From Gammaproteobacteria bacterium RIFCSPHIGHO2_12_FULL_38_11 (GTDB taxonomy: Bacteria; Pseudomonadota; Gammaproteobacteria; Coxiellales; Coxiellaceae), in NCBI GenBank assembly GCA_001801515.1, contig MGXX01000023.1:15962-21794 (forward strand): a stretch of DNA of 5,833 bases, given 5' to 3'. A program made the position numbers and the translations under genes. Shown in pieces: positions 1 to 5,833 of the stretch. Every line of letters starts with the position of its first letter. The stretch's first letter is position 1. A model generated the notes under the pieces. It worked only from the letters and a program-made list of their open reading frames with translations. It searched no databases and had not been told where the DNA came from.

Positions 1-67
1 CACATGCACTGATAGCCTGAGCACGCAATGCAGCATCAAATAAATCAATGAGCTGGTGTAAATTCAT
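1..67 (-). CDS. Start of an unidentified protein, cut by the window edge (partial)
   Basis: An ATG at 67-65 on the minus strand opens a frame that stays open to the window edge, giving 22 codons that begin MNLHQLIDLFDAALRAQA and look like an amphipathic helix. The start lies inside the last codons of the small membrane-protein gene upstream, overlapping it by 23 nt, an arrangement typical of translational coupling. Only a weak ribosome site (ACGG just before the ATG) is visible. The fragment is too short to assign a family. The other possibility is that it is the continuation of the upstream gene after a frameshift. What is seen is the open frame and the start codon; that it is a real gene is inference. 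Confidence 0.4.
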   Translation of the reverse strand, partial: MNLHQLIDLFDAALRAQAISAC

Positions 68-260
68 CCGTTACAATCTCATCTAATGCCTGTATAGAAG
101 CCGATAGTCGCAACGGTAAGCTATTTTTGCTTGCCAATGCCAATAAAATTGCCATTAATAACATAGCACTGCCCAGCAAAATAGCAGGCAAACTAAAAAA
201 GAAAAGCGATTTTTTCTGAGAAGCAAAAGCCTGTGTGTCATTAGCAGCATCAGAAAGCAT
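45..260 (-). CDS. Small single-helix membrane protein, unknown function
   Basis: This encodes 71 residues. A polar N-terminus (residues 1-17, ending QKK) is followed by one strongly hydrophobic segment at about 19-43 (SLFFFSLPAILLGSAM and onward) and a mixed C-terminal tail that ends in acidic residues. The lysines before the helix favour a cytoplasmic N-terminus, with the tail on the periplasmic side. There is no signal-peptidase site or lipobox. The ATG at 260-258 is preceded by a good ribosome site, GAGAAGG (273-267 on the minus strand), 6 nt away, which supports the start and the reality of the gene. It is transcribed divergently from the binding-protein gene and overlaps the next minus-strand gene at its end, so the two are probably one operon running out of the window. 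I do not recognise the family. Confidence 0.6.
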   Translation of the reverse strand: MLSDAANDTQAFASQKKSLFFFSLPAILLGSAMLLMAILLALASKNSLPLRLSASIQALDEIVTDEFTPAH

Positions 261-274
261 AGATTACCTTCTCA

Positions 275-303
275 CTGAAAAACAAGTTAACTTAGTATAT
301 ACT
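275..303 (+). promoter_or_regulatory. Predicted sigma-70 promoter for the solute-binding protein gene
   Basis: A -35-like CTGAAA (275-280, 4/6 match) and a -10-like TATACT (298-303, 5/6 match) are separated by exactly 17 bp, in the only gap upstream of the gene at 351. The leader would be about 40 nt. The -10 lies inside a palindrome (293-304), so the same bases could also be read on the other strand toward the minus-strand gene at 260, but no good -35 was seen for that direction. This is predicted from consensus only. Confidence 0.4.
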
Positions 304-304
304 A
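284..304. repeat. Two abutting palindromes over the divergent promoter
   Basis: AAGTTAACTT (284-293) and TAGTATATACTA (293-304) are each perfect inverted repeats, and they share one base. They cover the spacer and -10 element of the predicted promoter between two divergent genes, which is where a dimeric repressor would bind. In AT-rich DNA short palindromes occur by chance, so operator function is speculative. Confidence 0.3.
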
Positions 305-350
305 TGCACTCACCTAACGGAATTGAAGATGCGATTGCAATGGACTTGAA

Positions 351-2375
351 ATGAAAAAAATTTCACTACTTTTAGTCTTTTTCAGTACAAGCATTTTTGC
401 CCAATGGAACAATCCACACACAGGCAGCGCAAATCAAAACGTCCTTTATAGTGCCTTTGCTAACTCACCTAAAACACTTGATCCAGCCAGGGCTTATTCT
501 TCTGATGAAACTAGGCTAATTGCGCAAATTTACGAGCCGCCATTGCAATATGATTATTTAGCACGCCCTTATAAATTAATTCCACAAACATTAACGCACA
601 TGCCCACAGTCACTTACATCAAAAAAAATGGCAAAATTATTTATACAATTTATAATTTAAAAATAAAAAAAGGTATTTATTATCAACCCCACCCTGCTTT
701 TTCAAAAAATAATATAAAAGATCCGCATGATTTAAACGACCTTAAAAACACTGGCACGCGAGAATTGACAGCAAAGGATTATGTTTATGAAATCAAAAGA
801 CTTGCTAGCCCTGAAGTCAGCTCACCTATTTTTGGTGTGATGCGTCACTATATTGTCGGCTTTAATGCTTACGCTAAAACCTTACAAAAAGCGTATCAAA
901 AAAATCATTTTTTAGATCTACGGCAATATCCACTTAAGGGCGTAAAAGTAATTAATCAATATGAATATCAAATTAAAATACACGGCGCTTATCCGCAATT
1001 TATTTATTGGCTGGCCATGCCGTTTTTTTCACCGATGCCATACGAAGCCGATTTATTTTATTCACAACCGAAATTAAAAGAAAAAAACATTACGCTTGAT
1101 TGGTATCCCATTGGAACGGGTCCCTATACCTTATCTGAAAATAATCCAAACGAACAAATGGTTCTCAGTAAAAATACACATTATCACGGCGAAAAATACA
1201 ATGGTAAAACATTGCCAAAAGTTGATAAATTAATATTAAGTCTTGATAAAGAAAGTATTCCTCGTTGGAATAAATTTTTAAAAGGTTATTATGACAGCTC
1301 TGGCATCAGCGCTGATAGTTTTGATCAAGCCATCCAATTAGACAAAAGTGGTAATCCCGTATTAACACAGTCGATGAGAGACAAAGGCATTCGCCTGGAA
1401 ACAAGCGTCAGCCCTTCTGTTTTTTATATTGGCTTTAATATGGCAGATTCTATTGTTGGCGGATCAAGCAAAAAAAATAAAAAATTGCGGCAAGCCATTT
1501 CAATTGCTATTGACTACGAAGAATATATTCAATTATTTATGAATGGACGCGGCGTTGCAGCACACGGCCCCATTCCGCCGGGTATTTTTGGTTATGAATC
1601 CAATAAAAATCATTTCAATAAAGTAATTTATTTTTGGGATGGAAAAAATATAAAGCGAAAGCCCATTCAAGCTGCTAAAAAATTAATGATTGAGGCAGGT
1701 TATCCAAACGGCATCGATCCAAAAACACATAAAGCCTTGGTATTAAATTATGATGTAGCCTCCAGCGGCAACCCAGATGACAGAGCGCAATTAAATTGGA
1801 TGCGAAAACAATTTGCGAAATTGGGCATTGCATTAAATATTCGCCAAACAGAATATAATCGTTTTCAAGACAAAGTGCGTTCTGGTCAAGCGCAAATTTT
1901 TTCGTGGGGATGGCTGGCGGATTATCCAGATCCTGAAAACTTTTTATTTTTATTAGACAGCGCAAACGCTAAGGTAAAATTTGGCGGCGAAAATGCATCA
2001 AATTATGCAAATCCTGAAGCTGATAAATTAATAAGTCAAATAAAAATATTGCCCAACGAGGAAAAAAGACTACAAAAAATTCGTGAATTACTGGAAATTC
2101 TTCAAGAAGATTCACCGTGGATTTGGGGTGTAAACCCCATTGATTTTACCTTATCTCATCAATGGGTTTCTCCCACAAAACCCAGCGCTGTTGCAAATAA
2201 CACCTTAAAATATGCAGAAATTAACCCAACATTACGCGCGCAACTACTGAAAAAATGGAATAAACCAATCTTGTGGCCATTGTGGATTTTATTGGGATTT
2301 ATTATTGTGATTTTTATTCCGTTGATTGTAACTTATTATCGAAGAGAGAATAGATCACCGACAAAGAAATACTAA
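351..2375 (+). CDS. Family 5 (peptide-type) ABC solute-binding protein with C-terminal membrane anchor
   Basis: This is the periplasmic substrate receptor of a peptide-type ABC importer (SBP_bac_5 family, the OppA/DppA/YejA class), which delivers ligand to the two permeases encoded further on. It has 674 residues, longer than the usual 500-600. Residues 1-17 form a signal peptide (MKKISLLLVFF, then SIFA before Q18). Family landmarks are the opening LDPARAYSSDET (43-54), a QIYEPPLQYDYLARPY stretch typical of this subgroup, and FSWGWLADYPDPEN (517-530) in the ligand-binding C-lobe. Unusually, residues 640-661 form a hydrophobic helix followed by a basic tail (RRENRSPTKKY), which would anchor the receptor in the inner membrane with its tail in the cytoplasm. 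From memory, related binding proteins in other gammaproteobacteria share this anchor. The ATG has only a weak ribosome site (GGA at 342-344). The gene ends at a strong terminator and so is transcribed apart from the permeases. The substrate is not certain; peptides are most likely. Confidence 0.9.
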   Translation: MKKISLLLVFFSTSIFAQWNNPHTGSANQNVLYSAFANSPKTLDPARAYSSDETRLIAQIYEPPLQYDYLARPYKLIPQTLTHMPTVTYIKKNGKIIYTIYNLKIKKGIYYQPHPAFSKNNIKDPHDLNDLKNTGTRELTAKDYVYEIKRLASPEVSSPIFGVMRHYIVGFNAYAKTLQKAYQKNHFLDLRQYPLKGVKVINQYEYQIKIHGAYPQFIYWLAMPFFSPMPYEADLFYSQPKLKEKNITLDWYPIGTGPYTLSENNPNEQMVLSKNTHYHGEKYNGKTLPKVDKLILSLDKESIPRWNKFLKGYYDSSGISADSFDQAIQLDKSGNPVLTQSMRDKGIRLETSVSPSVFYIGFNMADSIVGGSSKKNKKLRQAISIAIDYEEYIQLFMNGRGVAAHGPIPPGIFGYESNKNHFNKVIYFWDGKNIKRKPIQAAKKLMIEAGYPNGIDPKTHKALVLNYDVASSGNPDDRAQLNWMRKQFAKLGIALNIRQTEYNRFQDKVRSGQAQIFSWGWLADYPDPENFLFLLDSANAKVKFGGENASNYANPEADKLISQIKILPNEEKRLQKIRELLEILQEDSPWIWGVNPIDFTLSHQWVSPTKPSAVANNTLKYAEINPTLRAQLLKKWNKPILWPLWILLGFIIVIFIPLIVTYYRRENRSPTKKY

Positions 2376-2407
2376 AAAAACCTGGGAATAAATACCAGGT
2401 TTTTTTT
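2374..2407. terminator. Bidirectional intrinsic terminator between convergent genes
   Basis: The left arm AAAAAAACCTGG (2374-2385) pairs perfectly with CCAGGTTTTTTT (2395-2406) around a 9-nt loop. The T run (2400-2407) serves plus-strand transcripts, and the A run (2374-2380) gives a U-tract for transcripts on the minus strand. It starts within the TAA stop (2373-2375) of the binding-protein gene and lies 13 nt beyond the stop of the convergent minus-strand gene (2421), so it can end both transcripts. The GC core is only CCTGG, but the 12-bp stem is uninterrupted. Confidence 0.85.
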
Positions 2408-2420
2408 AGTTAATTTAAAA

Positions 2421-2822
2421 TTATTGATTCGGTATAGCAATTTTGCAAACACCCGTTGCATACTGCGTTATCGTTAATTGTGCAGGCGGATTCCCTGTTT
2501 TTGCTACTACAAGCGCTCCAAGTCCGTTATACAATCCTTGCATTATTATTGTATTACTTTTCGTTCCAACTCCCCACCCTTGAACAGAAAAACCATTCAG
2601 CCCCATTTTACTTACATTGATCAACTTACTAGAAGCAGAATATTTTCCTAAAGAAAATGGTGCAAATTGTTGTGCATATGATTTTACATAAAATTTAGAA
2701 AATTTCGGTGTACCCACAGATTCATAATAAAAATTATAAGATTTACAGGTTACTGCTGCCAGCGCAGCAGAAGTAACACCTAGCAAGCCAATCGATACCA
2801 ATGTTATTAATAGCTTTTTCAT
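2421..2822 (-). CDS. Small secreted two-cysteine protein, unknown function
   Basis: This encodes 133 residues from the ATG at 2822-2820. A longer reading from a GTG at 2834 would add four residues, but that GTG sits inside the ribosome site (GAGGTG, just before the ATG), so the ATG is preferred. A clear signal peptide (MKKLLITLVSIGLLGVTSAALA, residues 1-22) precedes AVTC. The mature domain, about 110 residues, is rich in Ser, Tyr, Gly and Asn, has no transmembrane helix, and contains exactly two cysteines, C26 near its start and C126 near its end. They probably form one disulfide closing the domain, as in many small beta-rich periplasmic or secreted proteins. I do not recognise the family. 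It lies in reverse orientation between the binding-protein gene and the permease genes, with its own promoter and a shared terminator, so it is probably an independent unit. It could be an accessory periplasmic factor or a secreted protein; nothing here decides. Confidence 0.8.
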   Translation of the reverse strand: MKKLLITLVSIGLLGVTSAALAAVTCKSYNFYYESVGTPKFSKFYVKSYAQQFAPFSLGKYSASSKLINVSKMGLNGFSVQGWGVGTKSNTIIMQGLYNGLGALVVAKTGNPPAQLTITQYATGVCKIAIPNQ

Positions 2823-2843
2823 AACACACCTCACACGTTGTTA

Positions 2844-2871
2844 TAGACACATCCATATTAAAATCTATAGT
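2844..2871 (+). promoter_or_regulatory. Predicted sigma-70 promoter for the permease operon
   Basis: TAGACA (2844-2849, 5/6 match to TTGACA) and TATAGT (2866-2871, 5/6 match to TATAAT) are separated by 16 bp, with TATAAA directly adjacent at 2871-2876. The leader to the ATG at 2921 would be about 42 nt. A promoter is expected here because the upstream plus-strand gene ends at a terminator and an antisense gene lies between. Confidence 0.45.
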
Positions 2872-2874
2872 ATA
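2869..2874 (-). promoter_or_regulatory. Possible -10 element for the small secreted protein gene
   Basis: Read on the minus strand, 2874-2869 is TATACT (5/6 match to TATAAT). It would give a leader of about 40 nt before the ATG at 2822. The -35 region 17 bp upstream (TTTCTG) is poor. It overlaps the -10 of the plus-strand promoter, so only one polymerase could occupy the site at a time. Confidence 0.3.
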
Positions 2875-2920
2875 AAAAAGACATTTTTGCTCAGAAATTT
2901 AAATATCACAAGGATTTCAA

Positions 2921-3901
2921 ATGCTTACCTACATTCTCCGACGCATTTTTTACGCTATTCCCATCTTAATCGGCGTTAATCTCATCACTTTTACCTTATT
3001 CTTCGTCGTGAATTCACCCGATGATATGGCGCGTATGCACTTAGGCCAAAAACACGTGACACCCGAGGCCATTTTACAATGGAAAATAAAAACAGGTTAT
3101 GACAAACCACTTTTTTATAACAATACAGCGCAGGGTTTAAAAAAATTTTCTAATACCCTATTTGCTCAAAAATCTTTAAATTTATTCACATTTCATTTTG
3201 GGCGATCAAGCGAAGGACGCGATATCGGCCATGATATTTCACAACGCATGTGGCCCAGTTTGGCATTAGCGATTCCTACATTAATGATTGGACTCGCCGT
3301 TAATATTACTTTTGCTTTATTAATTGCTTTATTTCGCGGCAGTTTTTTTGATCGCTTTTCTATGATCTTATGCGTGATCATGATGTCAGTATCTGGATTA
3401 TTTTATATTATTATTGGGCAATTTTTATTGGCAAAATTATTAAACCTTGTTCCAATCTCAGGCTATCATCCCGGATTCAGCGCCATTAAGTTTTTAATTT
3501 TACCCGTGATTGTTGGTATGATTGGTGGTATCGGCGCCGGTGTTCGTTGGTATCGCACAATATTTTTAGAAGAAATGCATCGCGATTATGTGCGCACCGC
3601 TAGGGCAAAAGGATTATCTGAAATGAACGTGTTATTCAATCATATTTTGAAAAATGCCTTAATTCCCATATTAACGGGTGTTGTCGTGATTATTCCAACA
3701 TTATTTATGGGCAGTTTAATCATGGAATCTTTTTTTGGCATTCCTGGATTAGGCAGTTACACAATTGATGCGATTCAACAGCAGGATTTTGATATTGTGC
3801 GCGTGATGGTTTTTTTAGGCACGGTATTTTATATTGTTGGATTAATATTAACGGATATTTCGTATACGCTGGTGGATCCTCGTATAAAAATAGGATTTTA
3901 A
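2921..3901 (+). CDS. OppB/DppB-type peptide ABC transporter permease
   Basis: This is the first of two inner-membrane subunits that form the translocation path of a peptide-type ABC importer. Its 326 residues are the normal family size. The N-terminus MLTYILRRIFYAIPILIGVN is the classic start of OppB/DppB proteins. Membrane segments are at about 9-30, 113-138, 147-172, 190-208, 245-268 and 293-313, with a large periplasmic loop between the first two. The cytoplasmic EAA loop that docks on the ATPase is visible around 221-250, with TARAKGL at 226-232. FFGIPGLG (271-278) and the VDPR near the C-terminus (318-321) are also conserved in the family. The ribosome site AAGGA (2910-2914) is 6 nt from the ATG. 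The partner permease starts 3 nt after its stop. The intact EAA loop implies that a working ATPase exists somewhere in the genome. Confidence 0.93.
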   Translation: MLTYILRRIFYAIPILIGVNLITFTLFFVVNSPDDMARMHLGQKHVTPEAILQWKIKTGYDKPLFYNNTAQGLKKFSNTLFAQKSLNLFTFHFGRSSEGRDIGHDISQRMWPSLALAIPTLMIGLAVNITFALLIALFRGSFFDRFSMILCVIMMSVSGLFYIIIGQFLLAKLLNLVPISGYHPGFSAIKFLILPVIVGMIGGIGAGVRWYRTIFLEEMHRDYVRTARAKGLSEMNVLFNHILKNALIPILTGVVVIIPTLFMGSLIMESFFGIPGLGSYTIDAIQQQDFDIVRVMVFLGTVFYIVGLILTDISYTLVDPRIKIGF

Positions 3902-3904
3902 ATT

Positions 3905-5002
3905 ATGCAAATAAATCTCCTACCCAGCGATTACATCATCTACACTTTATTTTTCCTGTCTATTATCTGCGGTTTTTACATTCGAACACAACCACACTTA
4001 CGCGAGCCTTGGAAAAAAGTATTTTCTAATAAAGGCGCTATTATTTGTAGTATTATTTTATGCATTTATATTGCCATTGGTTTGTTGGATTCATTGCATT
4101 TTTCTGTTACAAGCAACAGTGGCGCACAACAAAAGAGTTTACTTGATTTAATGATACAACCATTGGGCACGCAAGATGAAAAAACGTACTCCGCCCCTTT
4201 AGCAACGCATTTATATCAAATGGAAGGCGGGGATTATGCGCAATTAAAATATCCAGGAACACATATTTTAGGAACCAATAAAATTGGCCAGGATATGTTT
4301 TATGAAACAATTAAAAGTGTGCGAACAGGATTATTAATTGGCACATTAACCACTGTTTTTATGCTGCCATTTGCTTTATTTTTTGGCATGATTGCAGGTT
4401 ATTTTGGTGGATTTATTGACGACCTTGTTCAATATTTATATACGACATTAAGCTCTATTCCCGGTGTATTATTAATTACTGCAATGATTTTGGTAATGCA
4501 AGTAGTCATTAGCAATCATCCCACTTTGTTTCCAACCATTGCCGAGAGGGCCGATGCACGCTTACTCACATTGTGCTTTATTTTAGGCGTTACAAGTTGG
4601 TCCTCCTTGTGCCGACTATTACGCGGTGAAACATTAAAATTACGTGAGCAAGAATTTGTAACAGCAGCAATTGCAATGGGCGCACGTAAATTTCCCATTA
4701 TTATTCGTCACATTTTACCCAATGTTATGCATATTATTATTATCACCACCGTTTTAGATTTTAGTGGCTTAGTGTTGGCAGAGGCCATTTTATCGTACGT
4801 CGGTGTTGGCGTTGATCCTACCACTGCCAGCTGGGGAAATATGATTAATACTTCACGCCTAGAATTGGCGCGTGAACCTATGGTATGGTGGCCACTGCTT
4901 TCCGCTTTATGCACGATGTTTTTTTTAGTATTGTCTGCCAACTTGTTTGCAGACAGCGTTCGCGACGCATTTGATCCCAGGTTAGGGACGTGCACGGAAT
5001 AA
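3905..5002 (+). CDS. OppC/DppC-type peptide ABC transporter permease with extra N-terminal helix
   Basis: This is the second permease subunit, pairing with the OppB-type protein encoded just upstream. Its 365 residues exceed the usual 280-310. Membrane segments are at about 10-26, 43-63, 140-165, 183-203, 218-240, 272-295 and 329-349, seven where OppC proteins normally have six. The added one is the N-terminal helix, and the basic stretch after it (residues 27-43) should be cytoplasmic, which places the N-terminus in the periplasm. Family landmarks are LGTNKIGQDMF (122-132), the EAA loop FVTAAIAMGARK (251-262) leading into RHILPN (268-273), ILSYVGVGVDP (295-305) with SWGNMI after it, and DAFDPRLG near the C-terminus (354-361). 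A ribosome site (AGGA, 3892-3895) lies at the end of the preceding gene, so translation is probably coupled. No OppD/OppF ATPase gene follows. Confidence 0.93.
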   Translation: MQINLLPSDYIIYTLFFLSIICGFYIRTQPHLREPWKKVFSNKGAIICSIILCIYIAIGLLDSLHFSVTSNSGAQQKSLLDLMIQPLGTQDEKTYSAPLATHLYQMEGGDYAQLKYPGTHILGTNKIGQDMFYETIKSVRTGLLIGTLTTVFMLPFALFFGMIAGYFGGFIDDLVQYLYTTLSSIPGVLLITAMILVMQVVISNHPTLFPTIAERADARLLTLCFILGVTSWSSLCRLLRGETLKLREQEFVTAAIAMGARKFPIIIRHILPNVMHIIIITTVLDFSGLVLAEAILSYVGVGVDPTTASWGNMINTSRLELAREPMVWWPLLSALCTMFFLVLSANLFADSVRDAFDPRLGTCTE

Positions 5003-5023
5003 CTTTTACAGTAAAATTTGCCT

Positions 5024-5029
5024 GAGGAG
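5024..5029 (+). promoter_or_regulatory. Ribosome site deciding the start of the 174-residue protein
   Basis: GAGGAG lies 9 nt before the ATG at 5039 and is the strongest Shine-Dalgarno match in the window. It rules out an in-frame TTG at 5018, which lies upstream of this site and has no ribosome site of its own. Confidence 0.75.
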
Positions 5030-5038
5030 AGCAAGAAA

Positions 5039-5563
5039 ATGCGTAGCAATGGAAGTTCAATTAATTTTTCTTTTATATCAGCCTCTGCAGTTGTTATTTT
5101 GCTTGCAGCAGCTGCCTATTATTTTTATACGCCCAAAAAAATTACTCCCCCGGAAAAACCGGAAAAAAAAGATATTAACACAAAAGAAACAACACCGCTA
5201 ACAGTAGCCACTCCTACAAAACCAATGGAATTTGATGATTGTATTTTAGAAGAAGCTGGCACCACACAAACTTTTCTTGCATCCGCTGTTATGATTCAAC
5301 ATGAAAAAACTCCCGATGCGCAAAGGGATGTTCAGCCCGTTATTGGCAAATTCAACCCAGCGCAATCACAAAACGAGGTCGATGAAGGATGGGATAGCGC
5401 CCCAAAAAGCGATGATCATTTTTACAATCTCGCTCAATCTGCAGTGACAGCTGCGAAAAAAAATCACGGTTTTTTTGCGGGACTAGCAGCCTACAATCCT
5501 TTTGCAACAACACCTGCAAATCAAACTGTTTCCGCAACAGCACTAAATAATAAACCCGAATAG
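5039..5563 (+). CDS. Single-helix inner-membrane protein with long periplasmic region, unknown function
   Basis: This encodes 174 residues. The N-terminus is short and cytoplasmic. One hydrophobic helix at about 10-30 (FSFISASAVVILLAAAAYYF) has no signal-peptidase site and so is probably an uncleaved anchor. A Lys/Pro/Glu/Thr-rich linker follows at 31-62 (PPEKPEKK and later TPTKP), then a periplasmic region containing one cysteine (C68, in FDDC), an acidic stretch around VDEGWDS and a short AAKKNHGFFAGLAAYNPF segment. This anchor-linker-domain plan resembles envelope proteins such as FtsN or TonB, but no known domain is visible. It starts 36 nt after the permease gene with no terminator between, so it is probably co-transcribed with the permeases; 54 nt then separate it from the TPR gene. 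It could be linked either to the transporter or to the following pilus gene. I do not recognise the family. Confidence 0.75.
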   Translation: MRSNGSSINFSFISASAVVILLAAAAYYFYTPKKITPPEKPEKKDINTKETTPLTVATPTKPMEFDDCILEEAGTTQTFLASAVMIQHEKTPDAQRDVQPVIGKFNPAQSQNEVDEGWDSAPKSDDHFYNLAQSAVTAAKKNHGFFAGLAAYNPFATTPANQTVSATALNNKPE

Positions 5564-5617
5564 TAAATTTTTTTATTATTCTTTATGATGACGAAATAAA
5601 TAATTTTCGGAATCATT

Positions 5618-5833
5618 ATGAAAAAACTTTTTTATTTTATTTTTATTATCCTATCAACCTATTGTTTTGCAGATACACCCAATCCTGACGCCGCACGTAC
5701 CAATGCCAAACTAGGATTGGCGTATTTACAAAAAGGATTATACTCTGCCGGGAAAAAATGCTTATTAACCGCATTACAGGAAGATCCTAGCATCGCTTCC
5801 CCTTGGTATAGCATGGGGTATTATTTAGAAAAA
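5618..5833 (+). CDS. pilW: PilF/PilW-like TPR pilotin for type IV pili (partial, 3' end outside window)
   Basis: The first 72 residues are present and the frame runs off the window; full-length PilF/PilW proteins have about 250 residues and several TPR repeats. These outer-membrane pilotins help the PilQ secretin to localise and assemble. A signal peptide covers residues 1-18. The first TPR lies at about 26-57, with the expected small, aromatic, Ala and Pro positions at G33, Y36, A52 and P57, and a second begins near W63 and G67. The phrase ARTNAKLGLAYLQKG followed by LLTALQEDP is characteristic of this family. Pilotins are normally lipoproteins; here the only candidate lipid cysteine (C16, in LSTYC) has a tyrosine before it, a poor lipobox, while cleavage after A18 is also possible. 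A weak CGGAA ribosome site (5608-5612) precedes the ATG. A general TPR protein remains possible. Confidence 0.65.
   Translation, partial: MKKLFYFIFIILSTYCFADTPNPDAARTNAKLGLAYLQKGLYSAGKKCLLTALQEDPSIASPWYSMGYYLEK

Noticed and set aside
1675..1965. Minus-strand 96-codon open frame inside the binding-protein gene
   Set aside because: The plus strand here encodes the conserved ligand-binding lobe, and the antisense product has no protein-like features.
2823..2834. GTG start adding four residues to the small secreted protein
   Set aside because: The GTG is part of the ribosome site for the ATG at 2822, and the ATG start gives a standard signal peptide beginning MKKLL.
5018..5038. In-frame TTG as the start of the protein ending at 5563
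   Set aside because: It lies upstream of the strong GAGGAG ribosome site, which is correctly spaced for the ATG at 5039, and it has no ribosome site of its own.
4708..5060. Minus-strand open frames antisense to the end of the OppC-type permease gene
   Set aside because: They overlap a clearly conserved coding sequence, have no ribosome site or recognisable protein features, and look like shadows.
5564..5617. Possible terminator or promoter between the 174-residue gene and the TPR gene
   Set aside because: There is a T run just after the stop but no GC hairpin before it. A TATGAT at 5584-5589 resembles a -10, but its -35 is too poor to call.
1..5833. tRNA, rRNA, CRISPR array, insertion sequence or prophage genes
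   Set aside because: None were seen: there are no regularly spaced repeats, no transposase or integrase coding, and the gaps are too short and AT-rich for structured RNA genes.

Overview
The window looks like chromosomal DNA of an AT-rich gammaproteobacterium. The grounds are the low G+C judged by eye, Gram-negative signal peptides, a gammaproteobacterial-looking family of peptide ABC importer and the start of a PilF/PilW-type pilotin gene. A member of the Legionellales (Legionella/Coxiella relatives) would fit the protein style, but that is inference and not shown by any marker gene. There is no sign of phage, IS element, CRISPR array, rRNA or tRNA, and no gene-free stretch longer than about 100 bases.

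Layout. At the left edge, on the minus strand, are a small one-helix membrane protein (45-260) and the first codons of an overlapping downstream gene (1-67). A short divergent promoter region (261-350) follows. On the plus strand comes a large family 5 (peptide/nickel type) solute-binding protein (351-2375) with both an N-terminal signal peptide and a C-terminal membrane helix. A bidirectional terminator (2374-2407) separates it from a convergent minus-strand gene for a small secreted two-cysteine protein of unknown function (2421-2822). A second divergent promoter region (2823-2920) drives that gene one way and the two permeases the other way: an OppB/DppB-type permease (2921-3901) and an OppC/DppC-type permease (3905-5002), 3 nt apart. 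A 174-residue single-helix envelope protein of unknown function (5039-5563) follows closely, and the window ends inside a TPR protein resembling PilF/PilW (5618 onward).

How the genes work together. The binding protein and the two permeases should form a peptide-type ABC importer of the inner membrane. The cytoplasmic ATPases (OppD/OppF type) are not next to the permeases, and the binding protein is split from the permeases by an unrelated gene carrying its own promoter and terminator. I found no clear new biological system. The points most worth a second look are this split, ATPase-less layout, the membrane-tethered binding protein, and the two unrecognised envelope proteins.
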